64,000 bases of DNA from Aureimonas pseudogalii (GCF_014196835.1 NZ_JACIEK010000002.1:1-64000); one strand, 5' to 3'. Positions 1-8,871 are shown, counted from the first letter of the stretch. Notes: generated by a model from the sequence alone, not told the origin. Translations and numbers: made by a program.

Positions 1-321
1 ACACGGCAAAAACCCAAAAGCTCGCCGTTCGCCAAATCCCCCAAGGGAACCCAGCACAAAAGCATCTCGCGATACCCTCGTGAAATCTCGCCAACACCCG
101 TTCGAAGCCGTACACTCTGGCTCCGACCCTTCGCGGGGCAACCGGTGGAACCGGCGGGCCGACGCCGTGTCGGTGGGCGGCTTATAGGCGGCGGCCTGCG
201 ACGACGTCAACGCCAAAAATTCATGCTCGCGTAAGTTTTCTCGTTTTCCGTTTCGTTGCAGTGGCTTGGCGGGTGCGCCGCCTGTCATGCTGAGGTCATG
301 ACAGGCGGTTCGGCACGTGTG
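1..321. other. gene-free left end
   Basis: No credible gene is seen here. The rightmost part holds the hairpin that follows mntH. The rest is less GC-rich than the coding DNA and could be the leader of a gene lying to the left of the window. I looked for tRNA-like arms (a GTTCGAA string near 102) and found no matching acceptor stem. Confidence 0.5.
278..308 (-). terminator. hairpin after mntH
   Basis: Two 12-base arms (278-289 and 297-308, CCGCCTGTCATG and its exact complement) enclose a 7-base loop. The hairpin begins 13 bases beyond the mntH stop codon in the direction of transcription. There is no T-run directly after it, so it may be a 3' stabiliser or a Rho-assisted terminator, not a classic intrinsic one. 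Confidence 0.55.
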
Positions 322-1701
322 TCAGAGGCCGCTACTGACGAAATCCACAACCAGTTTGACGTTGAGGACGACGATCAGCGTGGCGATGGCGACGGCGATC
401 CCCATCAGCCAGCGCGGCGCCTTCAGCGCGCCCATGCGCGCGGCGTCACCCGACATCATCACCAGCGGCACCACGGCGAAGGGCAGCTGCAGCGAGAGGA
501 CGACCTGGCTGAACACCAGGAGGTCGTTGGCGCTGGACTCGCCGTAGAGGATGATGATGCCGGCCGCCGGCAGGATGGCGAGGCCGCGCGTCACCAGGCG
601 TCGCACCACGAGCGAGAGCTTGAGGCGCAGGAACCCTTCCATCACGATCTGCCCGGCAAGCGTCGCGGTGACGGTGGAGGAGAGGCCGGAGGCGAGCAGC
701 GCCACGGCGAAGAGGATGGGCGCCAGGGCCGAGCCGAGAAGCGGCGCGAGCAGGGAATGGGCCTCCTCGAGATCGCCCACCGTGCCGTGGCCGCTGGCGT
801 GGAAGGCCGAAGCGGCGAGGATGAGGATGGAGGCGTTGACGAGGAGCGCCAGACCCAGCGCGATCGTCGAATCCATCGTCGCGAAGGTGGCGGCCTCGCG
901 CTTCTCCGGGGCGCTCCGCCCGAAGGCGCGGGTGTGGACGATGCCGGTGTGGAGGTAGAGATTGTGCGGCATCACGGTGGCACCGAGGATGCCGAGCGCG
1001 AGATAGAGCTGACGCTCGTCCGTGACGATCGAAGAGGACGGCAGGAAGCCCGACATGACCGCGGCGACCGCGGGCTGGGCGAGGATCATCTGCGCCACGA
1101 AGCAGACGGCGATGACGAGGATCATCGTCGCGACGAAGGCCTCGACGCGCCGGAAGCCGCGCGACTGCAGCCAGAGGATCACGAAGACGTCGAGTGCGGT
1201 GACGACGACGCCGTATTCGAGCGGCAGGCCGAACAGGAGCTTCAAGGCGATGGCGGTGCCGATGACCTCGGCGAGGTCGGTGGCGACGATCGCGAGTTCG
1301 GCGAGGATCCAGAGGCCGAAGGAGACGGGGCGCGAATAGCTGTCGCGGCAGGCCTGCGCGAGGTCGCGGCCGGTGGCCACGGCAAAGCGCGCGCAGAGCG
1401 CCTGCAGCACGATCGCCATCACCGAGGAGAGCAGCACCGCGAAGAGCAGCGTGTAGCCGAACTCCGAACCGCCGGCGAGCGAGGTCGCCCAGTTGCCGGG
1501 ATCCATGTAGCCGACGGCGACGAGATAGCCGGGGCCGAGAAAGGCCAGGAAGCGGCGCCAGAACGTGCCGTCGACGCGTGTCGCGACCGAGCCGAAGGAC
1601 GCGCCGAGCGACCCCTCGCCGCGGGCCGTGCGAAACCCGTCTTCTGTGCCGGGCAGTGCGCCCGTTCCCGCGCCGCCGTCTTCGCCGAACTGCCGTGCCA
1701 T
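322..1701 (-). CDS. mntH: Nramp-family manganese/divalent metal transporter MntH
   Basis: This 459-residue inner-membrane protein is a proton-coupled importer of Mn2+ (and Fe2+) of the Nramp family. The two signature metal-binding segments are visible: DPGN at residues 67-70 in the first helix and MPHN at 244-247 in the sixth. About eleven hydrophobic segments follow a roughly 48-residue polar N-terminus, which is the expected architecture and length. It is transcribed away from a Fur-family gene. Its promoter region carries a Mur-type inverted repeat directly upstream of a plausible -35 box, so repression by manganese-loaded Mur is the likely control. Family assignment is firm; manganese as the main substrate is inferred from family and from the operator. 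Confidence 0.96.
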   Translation of the reverse strand: MARQFGEDGGAGTGALPGTEDGFRTARGEGSLGASFGSVATRVDGTFWRRFLAFLGPGYLVAVGYMDPGNWATSLAGGSEFGYTLLFAVLLSSVMAIVLQALCARFAVATGRDLAQACRDSYSRPVSFGLWILAELAIVATDLAEVIGTAIALKLLFGLPLEYGVVVTALDVFVILWLQSRGFRRVEAFVATMILVIAVCFVAQMILAQPAVAAVMSGFLPSSSIVTDERQLYLALGILGATVMPHNLYLHTGIVHTRAFGRSAPEKREAATFATMDSTIALGLALLVNASILILAASAFHASGHGTVGDLEEAHSLLAPLLGSALAPILFAVALLASGLSSTVTATLAGQIVMEGFLRLKLSLVVRRLVTRGLAILPAAGIIILYGESSANDLLVFSQVVLSLQLPFAVVPLVMMSGDAARMGALKAPRWLMGIAVAIATLIVVLNVKLVVDFVSSGL

Positions 1702-1745
1702 GCCCCAAGTCCCCGCTCGCTGCCGGCCGTGCCGACGTCCGAGGC

Positions 1746-1774
1746 AAGCTAGGCGGCGGCCGAGAGATCGTCAA
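1746..1774 (-). promoter_or_regulatory. putative mntH promoter
   Basis: On the minus strand TTGACG (1769-1774) is followed after 17 bases by TAGCTT (1746-1751). Transcription would start near 1739, leaving a leader of about 40 bases before the mntH start. The -35 fits the sigma70 consensus well; the -10 is weak. Confidence 0.5.
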
Positions 1775-1795
1775 TGCAATTGCGAACGATTTGCA
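1775..1795. promoter_or_regulatory. Mur/Fur-type operator upstream of mntH
   Basis: The 21-base element TGCAATTGCGAACGATTTGCA has TGCAA/TTGCA ends in inverted repeat. It resembles the Mn-responsive sites bound by alphaproteobacterial Mur. It abuts the predicted mntH -35 box, so bound repressor would block RNA polymerase. The neighbouring Fur-family gene (1982-2413) is the obvious candidate regulator. Assignment rests on pattern match and context. Confidence 0.7.
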
Positions 1796-1981
1796 TTTGA
1801 GATCGGAGGGCGAGTATGAACGATGCCGGTGGAGCGAGGCGGTCCTTCGCTCCGCTTGCCCTCTCCCACGCGGCGCGACCCTCGTCACGCCCTGGCGACC
1901 GCCCTGTCCCGATGCATTTTGGTTCGAACGTCCTGCGCGGGTCCGTCGCATCCGGCCGCGAATTTCGCTAGAGGAGGAGGG

Positions 1982-2413
1982 ATGACGATCCCGGACAGCC
2001 CCCTTCCCGACTACGAGACGCTGCTGCGCGCGAGCGGCGTGCGCATCACGCGGCCGCGGCGCACCATCCTGAAGATCCTCGGTGAGCACGGCGACCATCC
2101 GGACGCGCTGGAGATCTTCCGCCGCGCCTCCGCGATCGATCCCTCGATCTCGCTCTCCACCGTCTACCGGACGATGCGGCTGCTCGAGGAGAAGGGCGCG
2201 ATCCATCGCCATGCGTTCGGCGGCGGCCCCTCGCGTTTCGAGCAGGCCGACAGCGGGCATCACGACCATCTGATCGACATGGACACGGGCGCGGTGGTGG
2301 AGTTCCGGTCGGAGGCGATCGAGGCGCTGCAGGACGAGATCGCCCGCGAGCTCGGCTACGAGATCGTCTTCCACCGGCTCGAACTCTACGCCCGCCAGCG
2401 ACGCGAGGGCTGA
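1982..2413 (+). CDS. fur: Fur-family metalloregulator, probably Mur-type
   Basis: A 143-residue protein with the Fur winged-helix layout: the N-terminal DNA-binding domain contains [14 protein letters not shown] and [16 protein letters not shown]. The C-terminal dimerisation domain contains the [11 protein letters not shown] metal-site segment and ends in HRLELYARQ. The CxxC pairs of enterobacterial Fur are absent, as is usual for alphaproteobacterial Fur/Mur proteins. I chose the ATG at 1982 because a very strong GAGGAGGAGG lies directly before it (1971-1980); an in-frame upstream start would add 53 unrelated residues. Its position facing away from mntH, with a Mur-type box between, suggests a manganese-responsive repressor. 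Irr or iron-sensing Fur is less likely but not excluded. Confidence 0.9.
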   Translation: MTIPDSPLPDYETLLRASGVRITRPRRTILKILGEHGDHPDALEIFRRASAIDPSISLSTVYRTMRLLEEKGAIHRHAFGGGPSRFEQADSGHHDHLIDMDTGAVVEFRSEAIEALQDEIARELGYEIVFHRLELYARQRREG

Positions 2414-2511
2414 AGGACATTCCGCCGGCAGGGTGCCCGGCGAGCCTGGTGTCGGCGAGGGCCGGAGCCGCGCCCGTCGCGCGGCCCCGGTGAGCGTCGA
2501 GAAGCCCCGCG

Positions 2512-2946
2512 TCAGACCAGCTTGGCGTCGAGCGACACCTCGATGGCGCCGAGCGCCTTCGAGATCGGGCAGCCTTCCTTGGCCTTCGTCGCCAGTTCCT
2601 GGAACTTGGCGTCGTCGATGCCGGGCACCTTGCCCTCCAGCGTGATGGCACTCGACTTCACCTCGAAGCCGCCGGCGGCCTGCTCGACGGAGACGACGGC
2701 GCGGGCCTTCAACTCGTGCGCCGGCGTGCCGTTCTCGGCCAGGAAATGCGAGAGCTGCATGGCGAAGCAGCCGGCATGGGCGGCGCCGAGAAGCTCTTCC
2801 GGGTTGGTGCCGGACTTGCCGCTCTCGTCCTCGAAGCGGGCCTTGAAGGAATAGCCGTGCTGGTCGAGGGCGCCCGACTGCGTGGTGATGGTGCCCTTGC
2901 CGTCGGCGAGCGCTCCGTTCCAGATGGCGGTGGCATGACGTTTCAT
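2512..2946 (-). CDS. OsmC-family peroxiredoxin
   Basis: This 144-residue protein belongs to the OsmC subfamily, thiol peroxidases that reduce organic hydroperoxides and use dihydrolipoamide as reductant in studied members. Both redox cysteines are in place: Cys60 in AHAGC and Cys126 in KEGCPISK. Arg37 and the NPEELL segment (48-53), which line the peroxide pocket, are also present. It stands alone, tail-to-tail with the fur-like gene. A lipoyl dehydrogenase gene (lpd) lies about 6 kb away, which fits the reductant but is not evidence of coupling. Confidence 0.93.
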   Translation of the reverse strand: MKRHATAIWNGALADGKGTITTQSGALDQHGYSFKARFEDESGKSGTNPEELLGAAHAGCFAMQLSHFLAENGTPAHELKARAVVSVEQAAGGFEVKSSAITLEGKVPGIDDAKFQELATKAKEGCPISKALGAIEVSLDAKLV

Positions 2947-3166
2947 CGGGTCTCTCCTGGATGGCGGCCCTCGCCTGGACGGCAGGGGCGGTTCGATCGA
3001 AGGGGCGCGCGGCGACCGCTTGTGTCGTCGAGCGCGTTCGTGCGGAAGCTAGGGCGGCGTGGGCCGCGCGCAACGGTTCGTTTACCGCTCGCGGCGCCAA
3101 GCTTTGGGGACGCAGCTTTCGGGGACGCCAACGCTGGGGCGCGCCCCGCGAACCGGAGGATCGCTC

Positions 3167-4114
3167 GTGAACACGCCCATCCTTCTCAGCGCCACGCGCC
3201 CGCTGCTCGACGCCAAGCGGGCCTGGCTGGAGCGGCTGGAAACCGAGCGCGGCGTCTCGGCCGAGACCCTGGAGGCCTACGAGCGCGACCTCCGGCAGTT
3301 CCTGGCCTTCCTCGCCGGCCACCATGCGCGCCCTGCTGGCATCGCCGACTGCGCGGACCTCAAACCCGCGGATCTGCGCGCCTTTCTCGCCGAGCGCCGG
3401 CGCGAGGGCCTCGGCGCGCGTTCGCTCGGGCGGGTGCTCTCGGGCGTGCGCTCCTTCGTGCGCCATCTCGAGCGCGAGGGGCTGGCCTCGGCGGCGGGCG
3501 TCGGGGCGATGCGCGCGCCGAAGGTGCCGAAGACCCTGCCGCGGCCCTTGAGCGTCGTCGACGCCCGGGCCGTGACAGAAGAGGGCGGCGCGATGGCGGC
3601 CGAGCCTTGGATCGCGGCGCGCAACGTCGCGGTGCTGACGCTGCTCTACGGCTGCGGCCTGCGCATTTCGGAGGCGCTCGGCCTGCCCGGCGACGCGCTC
3701 GCCGACGTCTCGGCCCGCTCCATGCGCATCCGCGGCAAGGGCGACAAGGAGCGCCTCGTGCCGCTGCTGCCGGCGGTGCTGGCGGCGGCCGCGCATTATC
3801 GGCGCCTCGTGCCCTACGCGCTCTCGCCCGACGCGCCGCTATTTCGCGGCGCGCGGGGCGGACCGCTGCGCCCGCAGATCATCCAGGGCGAGATGGCGCG
3901 GCTGCGCGGGCTGCTCGGCCTGCCCGAGACGGCGACGCCGCATGCGCTGCGCCATTCCTTCGCGACGCATCTCCTCGCCGGCGGCGGCGATCTGCGCACC
4001 ATTCAGGACCTTCTCGGCCACGCCTCGCTCTCGACGACGCAAGGCTACACCGCGGTGGACGGATCGCGGCTGATGCAGGTCTACGAGAACGCCCATCCTC
4101 GCGCCCGGCGCTGA
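3167..4114 (+). CDS. xerC: tyrosine recombinase XerC
   Basis: A 315-residue tyrosine recombinase that resolves chromosome dimers at dif with XerD. The N-terminal SAM-like core-binding domain covers about residues 12-105 and the catalytic domain about 125-310. The catalytic set is visible: Arg166 (CGLRISEA), Lys191 (GKGDKERL), His259 and Arg262 (HALRHSFATH), His285 (LGHAS) and Tyr294 (QGYT). The usual IYTHV around the nucleophile reads GYTAV here. The GTG at 3167 is preceded by GGAGGA; the in-frame extension to 3059 has no such signal. Length and solitary chromosomal position favour XerC over a phage integrase. Confidence 0.92.
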   Translation: MNTPILLSATRPLLDAKRAWLERLETERGVSAETLEAYERDLRQFLAFLAGHHARPAGIADCADLKPADLRAFLAERRREGLGARSLGRVLSGVRSFVRHLEREGLASAAGVGAMRAPKVPKTLPRPLSVVDARAVTEEGGAMAAEPWIAARNVAVLTLLYGCGLRISEALGLPGDALADVSARSMRIRGKGDKERLVPLLPAVLAAAAHYRRLVPYALSPDAPLFRGARGGPLRPQIIQGEMARLRGLLGLPETATPHALRHSFATHLLAGGGDLRTIQDLLGHASLSTTQGYTAVDGSRLMQVYENAHPRARR

Positions 4115-4213
4115 GCGTCGACCCTTTAAGCTTTCGTCCGCCTTCCCGCGCTAGGGTCGCGCCCGATCCGCCGACCGCCCCGGCGACGCCGCCCGCCGCC
4201 CGGAGACCCCGCC

Positions 4214-5305
4214 ATGATCCGACGCCCCACGCTGCCCCGACTCCTCGCCTGTGCGATGGCGATGGCGGCGCATCTCTTCCCGCTGCTGCTCTGCGCACTG
4301 CTTCTCGCGGTCGCCGCGATCGGCACGGCGGATGCGCAGGAGCGGCCGGAGACGCCCGCCGCCGCGCCCGCCTGCGAGACCGGCACGAACGCGCTTCCCG
4401 CGCTGGAGCGCGACGGGCGGCTGGAGGCACTGCGGCATGAGGCCGCCGCGACGCCGAACGGCACGGGCCGGCTCTGGCGGGTTGAGCGCGCGGGCGTCGC
4501 GCCCTCCTTCCTCTTCGGCACGATGCATCTCTCCGACCCGCGCATCCTCGCCCTGCCCGCCCCGGCCGAAGCGGCGCTGGCGAGCGCGCGCCGGGTGGTG
4601 ATCGAGACCACCGACGTGCTCGACCCCGCCGCGATGGCCGCCGCGCTCCTGTCGCGGCCGGACCTCACGACCCTGAAGCCCGGCGAGACGCTGGAGACGC
4701 TGCTCGGCTCGGACGAGCTGGCGCGCCTCGCGCCGCTGCTGGCAGAACGCTCGCTGCCGCTCGCGGCGATCCGCACGCTGCAGCCCTGGTTCGTGACGAT
4801 GAGCCTGACCGTGCCGCCCTGCGAGGCCGCGCGCGTCGCCTCCGGCGCGGCGGTGCTCGACGTGGCGCTGGCGGCGCGCGCGAAGGCGGCGGGCCAGCCG
4901 GTGGCGGGCCTCGAGAGCGCGGTGGAGCAGATCACGGCGCTCGCCTCGCTGCCGCTCGACATGCAGGCCGACAATCTCGTTGCGAGCGCGGAGATGGCCG
5001 ACCGGCTGCCCGATCTCTTCGAGACGATGATCGCGCTCTATCTTCGCGACGAGATCGCTCTCATCGAGCCCGCGACCACGGCAATGGAGCCCGCCGGCAC
5101 CGACGACGCCGCCTCGATCGCCATCACCCAGCGCTTCGAGGAGACCGTGGTGCGCCAGCGCAACGGCGTGATGACGGAGCGCCTCGGGCCGCTGCTGACA
5201 GATGGCGGCCAGTTCGTCGCGGTCGGCGCGCTGCACCTGCCCGGCGAGACCGGCCTCGTGGAGGCGCTGCGCCGCGCGGGGTGGCAGGTGACGCGGGCCG
5301 ACTGA
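4214..5305 (+). CDS. TraB/GumN family secreted protein
   Basis: A 363-residue protein of the TraB/GumN (erythromycin-esterase-like, metalloprotease-like) family. Residues 1-41 form a long hydrophobic export signal ending near ADAQ, so the mature protein is probably periplasmic. The family motifs are present: FGTMH (101-105) near the start of the core and GALHLPG (about 338-344) near the C-terminus, both with the histidine that matches the proposed metal site. The substrate of bacterial members is not established. It starts about 100 bases after xerC on the same strand and ends 8 bases from the convergent DUF1007 gene. Confidence 0.85.
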   Translation: MIRRPTLPRLLACAMAMAAHLFPLLLCALLLAVAAIGTADAQERPETPAAAPACETGTNALPALERDGRLEALRHEAAATPNGTGRLWRVERAGVAPSFLFGTMHLSDPRILALPAPAEAALASARRVVIETTDVLDPAAMAAALLSRPDLTTLKPGETLETLLGSDELARLAPLLAERSLPLAAIRTLQPWFVTMSLTVPPCEAARVASGAAVLDVALAARAKAAGQPVAGLESAVEQITALASLPLDMQADNLVASAEMADRLPDLFETMIALYLRDEIALIEPATTAMEPAGTDDAASIAITQRFEETVVRQRNGVMTERLGPLLTDGGQFVAVGALHLPGETGLVEALRRAGWQVTRAD

Positions 5306-5313
5306 GCAACCCC

Positions 5314-5904
5314 CTAGCTGCAGACGAGGCGGATCTCCTGCGGGATCACCGTGCCGTCGAAATAGGGGTTCTCGCGATCGTCGCGGATCGCCGCGCGGCA
5401 GTGCCCGCCCGCATCGCCGCGCAGGAGCGCCGGCTGGTCGCCGCTGAGCACCGCGTAGACCGCGAATTCCGGGTCCTTCAGCTCCACTCGCACGGGATAG
5501 AGCGCGGGGTCGAGCGGCTCGGGCAGCTTGATGCCGAAGGCGAAGGTGACGAGGCCGCCCTCCTGCCGGGCGCGGAAGCCGAAGGGCTTGAGGTCGGCCT
5601 GCTCGCGGTCGGCGATCGTCAGGAACGTGTAGTAGTGGATCCCCGCGAGATTGCCGAAGACCTCGCGCTCCATGGCGCCGGATTCGACGTCGTCGAACGT
5701 GCCGTCGTGATCCTCGTCGTAGTCGGCGACGAGCTGCTCGGAAAAGGCGGCGTCGAAGGTCCAGGCCTCGCCGAGCCCGGTGAGCTTGCCCGACTCGAAG
5801 TTGAAGAGGACGCGGCATTCCATCGTGATGTCGGGATGCGCCGCGGCCGGGCCGCTCGCGAGCACGAGCGCAAGCCCCGAGGCGAACACCCGGCGGAGTT
5901 TCAC
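5314..5904 (-). CDS. DUF1007 family periplasmic protein
   Basis: A 196-residue protein with a short signal peptide ending at AAAHPD. It matches the DUF1007 family of predicted periplasmic proteins that accompany nickel/cobalt/zinc transport genes. The mature N-terminal region is rich in acidic and histidine residues (HPDITMEC, and DYDEDHDGTFDD, an EF-hand-like acidic run), which would suit metal binding. The GTG start at 5904 lies one base after the stop of the preceding gene (TGA-C-GTG), so translation is coupled. It is the last gene of a three-gene operon led by HupE. The role as a metal chaperone is inferred from family context. Confidence 0.82.
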   Translation of the reverse strand: MKLRRVFASGLALVLASGPAAAHPDITMECRVLFNFESGKLTGLGEAWTFDAAFSEQLVADYDEDHDGTFDDVESGAMEREVFGNLAGIHYYTFLTIADREQADLKPFGFRARQEGGLVTFAFGIKLPEPLDPALYPVRVELKDPEFAVYAVLSGDQPALLRGDAGGHCRAAIRDDRENPYFDGTVIPQEIRLVCS

Positions 5905-5905
5905 G

Positions 5906-6634
5906 TCAGGGCGCACGGCCGAACTCCGGAAACAGCGTCTCGTCGAACCGCGCGCCCGGCAGGCTGGGCGGCGGCGGCGGGAGGGCAGCGCCGCGGGTCG
6001 CCAGCGTCGCGCCGCCGGTGAGGCAGGCGATCGCCAGCACCCAGGAGCCGAGGATGCGCAGCGCCACGTCGCGCGCGCGGTGGCGCACGGCGCCGACGAG
6101 GCAGGCGGCGGCGAGCATGGAGGAAAGACCGGCGAGCCCTGCGATCCACGGCACATGGGGATCGCGCAGGCTGGGATCGGCGAGCTTCACCGCCACCGCC
6201 AGCATGGCCCCCACGGCCAGCGCCGCCGGCCCGAGCAGGAGCGGGCGCAGCGCACGCGGCGCGAGCAGCAGGAGGCCCGCCGCGACGCCCGCGATGGGGC
6301 CGACGAGAAAGGCGTGCGAGGCGACGTTCGGCAGGCTCGCCATCGCTTCGAGAAAGGCATGACGCCAGGCCAGACCCGCCGCCGCGCCGGCGGCGAGCGC
6401 GGCCAGGCCGAGCGCGAAGCCCCCCTCCCCCATCGCGCCGAGCGCCGCGCCGAAGCCGGCGAGCGGCAGCAGCATGTCGGTGGCGAGGCGCGCCAGCAGC
6501 CGGCCCCAGGGCACGCCGTGCCCGCCGCCGAGCGCGTCCACCCCGACCGTGACGGCCAGCGCGGCGAGCGCCAGCCCGAGCATCGCCGGGCGAAGGCCGG
6601 GCCGGTGCCGGGCGGGAAGCGGGATGGCGCTCAC
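5906..6634 (-). CDS. polytopic membrane protein of unknown family
   Basis: A 242-residue, very Ala/Leu/Gly-rich protein with about six or seven predicted membrane segments. I do not recognise the family. The charged or polar loops include LAWRHAFLEAM and ASHAF in the first half and DPSLRDPHVPW and VRHRARDV in the second. The C-terminus (about residues 210-242) is a proline-rich soluble tail ending EFGRAP. The GTG start at 6634 follows the hupE stop by four bases and its own stop is one base from the DUF1007 start, so all three are surely co-translated. An accessory subunit of the HupE transporter is a reasonable inference, not a demonstrated one. Confidence 0.75.
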   Translation of the reverse strand: MSAIPLPARHRPGLRPAMLGLALAALAVTVGVDALGGGHGVPWGRLLARLATDMLLPLAGFGAALGAMGEGGFALGLAALAAGAAAGLAWRHAFLEAMASLPNVASHAFLVGPIAGVAAGLLLLAPRALRPLLLGPAALAVGAMLAVAVKLADPSLRDPHVPWIAGLAGLSSMLAAACLVGAVRHRARDVALRILGSWVLAIACLTGGATLATRGAALPPPPPSLPGARFDETLFPEFGRAP

Positions 6635-6638
6635 CCGC

Positions 6639-7253
6639 TCACGCCACGAGATAGGCGACGCCCGCCGCCGCGATCGCGGCGCCGAGCCCCTGCGCCAGAC
6701 GCCCGCGCATGGGGCGCAGCAGAACGAGGCCGACGCCGATGCCGAGCACGTGAATGCAGCCGGTGGCGACGACGAAGCCCACCGCATAGGCGGCCGGGTC
6801 GGTCGCCAGCGGCAGTTCCACGCCGTGCGCATAGCCGTGGAACACAGCGAAGACCGAGATCGCGAGGAGCGCGAGGGCCTCGGGCACCCGCAGCCGCAGC
6901 GCGATGGCAAGGCCGAGCGCCAGGATCGACAGCGCGATGCCGGTCTCGACATGGGTGAGCACCAGCCCGCTCATGCCCGCGAGGCCCGCCGCGGCCATGA
7001 TCAGCGGGAAGGTCACCGGCAGGGTCCAGACCGAGCGCCCGCCCATCTGCGCGCCCCAGATGCCCACCGCGAACATCGCGAGGAAATGGTCGGCGCCGGT
7101 CATCGGATGCGCGAAGCCGCTGGCGAACCCGCCGGCCGAGGAGAGGATGTGCGCCGAGGCCGGCCCGGCACCGGCGACCAGCGCGGTGGTGAGCGTGGCA
7201 GGTCCGGCCCAACGGGCGAGCCGGACAGGCGGGAGGCGGACGAGGGCCGGCAT
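6639..7253 (-). CDS. HupE/UreJ family metal permease
   Basis: A 204-residue inner-membrane protein of the HupE/UreJ family, linked to nickel or cobalt uptake. After an N-terminal signal-like helix (to about ASAH) it shows the family hallmark HPMTGADHFLAM, with the histidines expected to bind metal. A second motif is FHGYAHGVELP in the middle helix, followed by three more hydrophobic segments. It heads an operon with an unknown membrane gene and a DUF1007 gene. No urease or hydrogenase gene is in the window, so cobalt (for cobalamin) or nickel cannot be chosen. The leader (7254-7400) carries direct TTACG repeats but no recognisable cobalamin box. Confidence 0.88.
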   Translation of the reverse strand: MPALVRLPPVRLARWAGPATLTTALVAGAGPASAHILSSAGGFASGFAHPMTGADHFLAMFAVGIWGAQMGGRSVWTLPVTFPLIMAAAGLAGMSGLVLTHVETGIALSILALGLAIALRLRVPEALALLAISVFAVFHGYAHGVELPLATDPAAYAVGFVVATGCIHVLGIGVGLVLLRPMRGRLAQGLGAAIAAAGVAYLVA

Positions 7254-7429
7254 GGCGATGTTCCTTCCTGGCGGGCACGGAAAAGGCCCGAAGGCGGCGC
7301 GGGGATACGCTGTCGTGTTCGCCAGCAGCGTCTACTGCTTCGTAAAAGGTGACCGGCGTAAGACCAATTCCCGCAGGATGTGAGCGACCTTACGGCCGCA
7401 TCGTCAGGGCGTGAAGATCGACCCAGCTT

Positions 7430-7999
7430 TTATGGGAAACGCTCTAAATGGTGAGTGGGGCTGCACGTCGCCTTTTCCTCCGACGCGCTACGATCGATCC
7501 TTCGAGCCAACGCATCGAATTCGGGCAACACCCCTTCTCTAACCGCACTGTTGATACAGTGGTGACGATTTTCGGAATCTCTCATGCATTCAAGCGTCGG
7601 TTTGTAGTGATGAAGCTCTCTGCCCGGCAATGCCGTCGTGTCGAGAAAGGGCCGGAAATACCACAGATCATGGACCATTCCATACATCAGTATATCGATC
7701 ATTGATTTCCTGTAAGAGGTTTCGTTCATGCGAGACAAGGGCGGAATCAAACCGTTGTAGGTCACGGATAGCGCAAGATCGTGACGTGCGGTCCAATTGC
7801 CCGTCTTCGACCACGTCCACAGCAACTCCCATAGATCAGCACATTTGCTTGCTTTACTGAGAGCTACGGCTTTCTCCCTATCATAAGTCCAGGACGATCG
7901 AGCAGTGGCCGGGCCAGTGGAAAACACTGCAGGTAGCATGACAAGCAGGCAAAGCACCGGAACGACTGCGCATGTGCGCAGGCACTTTTTCATCGACAT
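7430..7999 (-). CDS. hypothetical secreted protein, atypical base composition
   Basis: A 189-residue protein I do not recognise. Residues 1-33 form a clear export signal (basic MSMKKCLR, then a hydrophobic run, cleavage likely near ATARS). The mature part has four cysteines (CADLWELLW, CMRD, HHCINS, TCSPTH), perhaps two disulfides, and is rich in Tyr/His/Trp. Base composition is near 50 % GC against about 70 % in its neighbours, which suggests recent acquisition. It has no partner gene on the same strand. Confidence 0.7.
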   Translation of the reverse strand: MSMKKCLRTCAVVPVLCLLVMLPAVFSTGPATARSSWTYDREKAVALSKASKCADLWELLWTWSKTGNWTARHDLALSVTYNGLIPPLSRMNETSYRKSMIDILMYGMVHDLWYFRPFLDTTALPGRELHHYKPTLECMRDSENRHHCINSAVREGVLPEFDALARRIDRSASEEKATCSPTHHLERFP

Positions 8000-8491
8000 G
8001 CCCGTTCTCGATTGGCCCCTCTATCGAGCGGTGATGATACCGGATACCCGAGGATCCGGCATCTGCCGATCTCATCTCTGATGACGACCGTCATGCCAAG
8101 GAGTCTGGCAGGCAACGCCATTGCAAACAGATGATCTGATCTCGATGCCCCACGGAGGCACGATGGTCCGCCACATCCGCGGGAAGCTGAACCTTCGCGG
8201 CCTCGATGTCTCGCCGATCTCATCCTGGCATTCACCGATACGGTGCCGGACGGGACGGCCGTGACAGCGCCGCGTGGCTGAAGAACGGCGGGCGCGGGGT
8301 CGCTACTCGACCGCGCCAGTTCATCGCAAGGTCGGGCGAGCGACAAGACCTTCGCCCTCGGCCTCGCCATCCCGCCTCCGCCGCGCGGTAACCAATTTCC
8401 ACCGCCGGCGTTGAAGAGACATCGGTGCGAGATGAGCGGCGCGTCGACCGGCTTGCCTTGCGCACCCCTTCCCGCCTCGGAGCTTCTCTCG
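8000..8491. other. intergenic region without recognisable gene
   Basis: About 490 bases upstream of the atypical 7430-7999 gene and of the small lipoprotein gene. Short ORFs are present on both strands, but none has a ribosome-binding site plus sensible composition. The left half has the same lower GC as the hypothetical gene, so it may be part of one acquired segment. No terminal repeats or target duplication were found. Confidence 0.4.
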
Positions 8492-8773
8492 ATGCGCTTG
8501 CCCTCCCTGTCCCTCGCCCTTCTCGCCGCCGCGACCCTCACGGGTTGCGCCGCGGGCGACGCCCGTCCGCCGACGCTCGGCCTCGCACCCGATTCCTACC
8601 GTCCGCCGGTGACGCGGTCCTGCGACAACTATGCCGACCAAACGGCGCGCAACACCTACGAGAACCTCTCCGACGCCGAAGACTCCTTCGGCGCCTCCGC
8701 TTTCAACCGGCAGCGCGCCGAACGTGACGGCCGCGACGCCTACCAGCGCTGCCGCGCCGGCCGCCTGAACTGA
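8492..8773 (+). CDS. small lipoprotein
   Basis: A 93-residue protein with a lipoprotein signal: MRLPSL, a short hydrophobic stretch and the lipobox LTGC with Cys19 as the lipidation site. The mature domain has two further cysteines (SCDNYAD and YQRCRAG) that could form one disulfide, and is rich in Asn/Asp/Arg/Tyr. The function is unknown. The in-frame start at 8411 would bury the signal peptide, so the ATG at 8492 is preferred. Confidence 0.72.
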   Translation: MRLPSLSLALLAAATLTGCAAGDARPPTLGLAPDSYRPPVTRSCDNYADQTARNTYENLSDAEDSFGASAFNRQRAERDGRDAYQRCRAGRLN

Positions 8774-8871
8774 CCCACCCCCGCCGGATGACGCGCAATT
8801 CACGAAGAGGCCTCGTGACAAGGCGATGACATCGGTCCACTCTCCCCCGGGTCAGTTTGGGAGAAATGACG

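Noticed and set aside
446-3796. Very long minus-strand ORF of over 1000 codons covering mntH, fur, OsmC and xerC
   Set aside because: It is an Arg/Ala/Pro/His-rich frame antisense or frame-shifted to well-supported genes; such open frames are usual at this GC content.
7254-7400. Possible cobalamin riboswitch before hupE
   Set aside because: No GCCACTG box and no matching core fold could be found.
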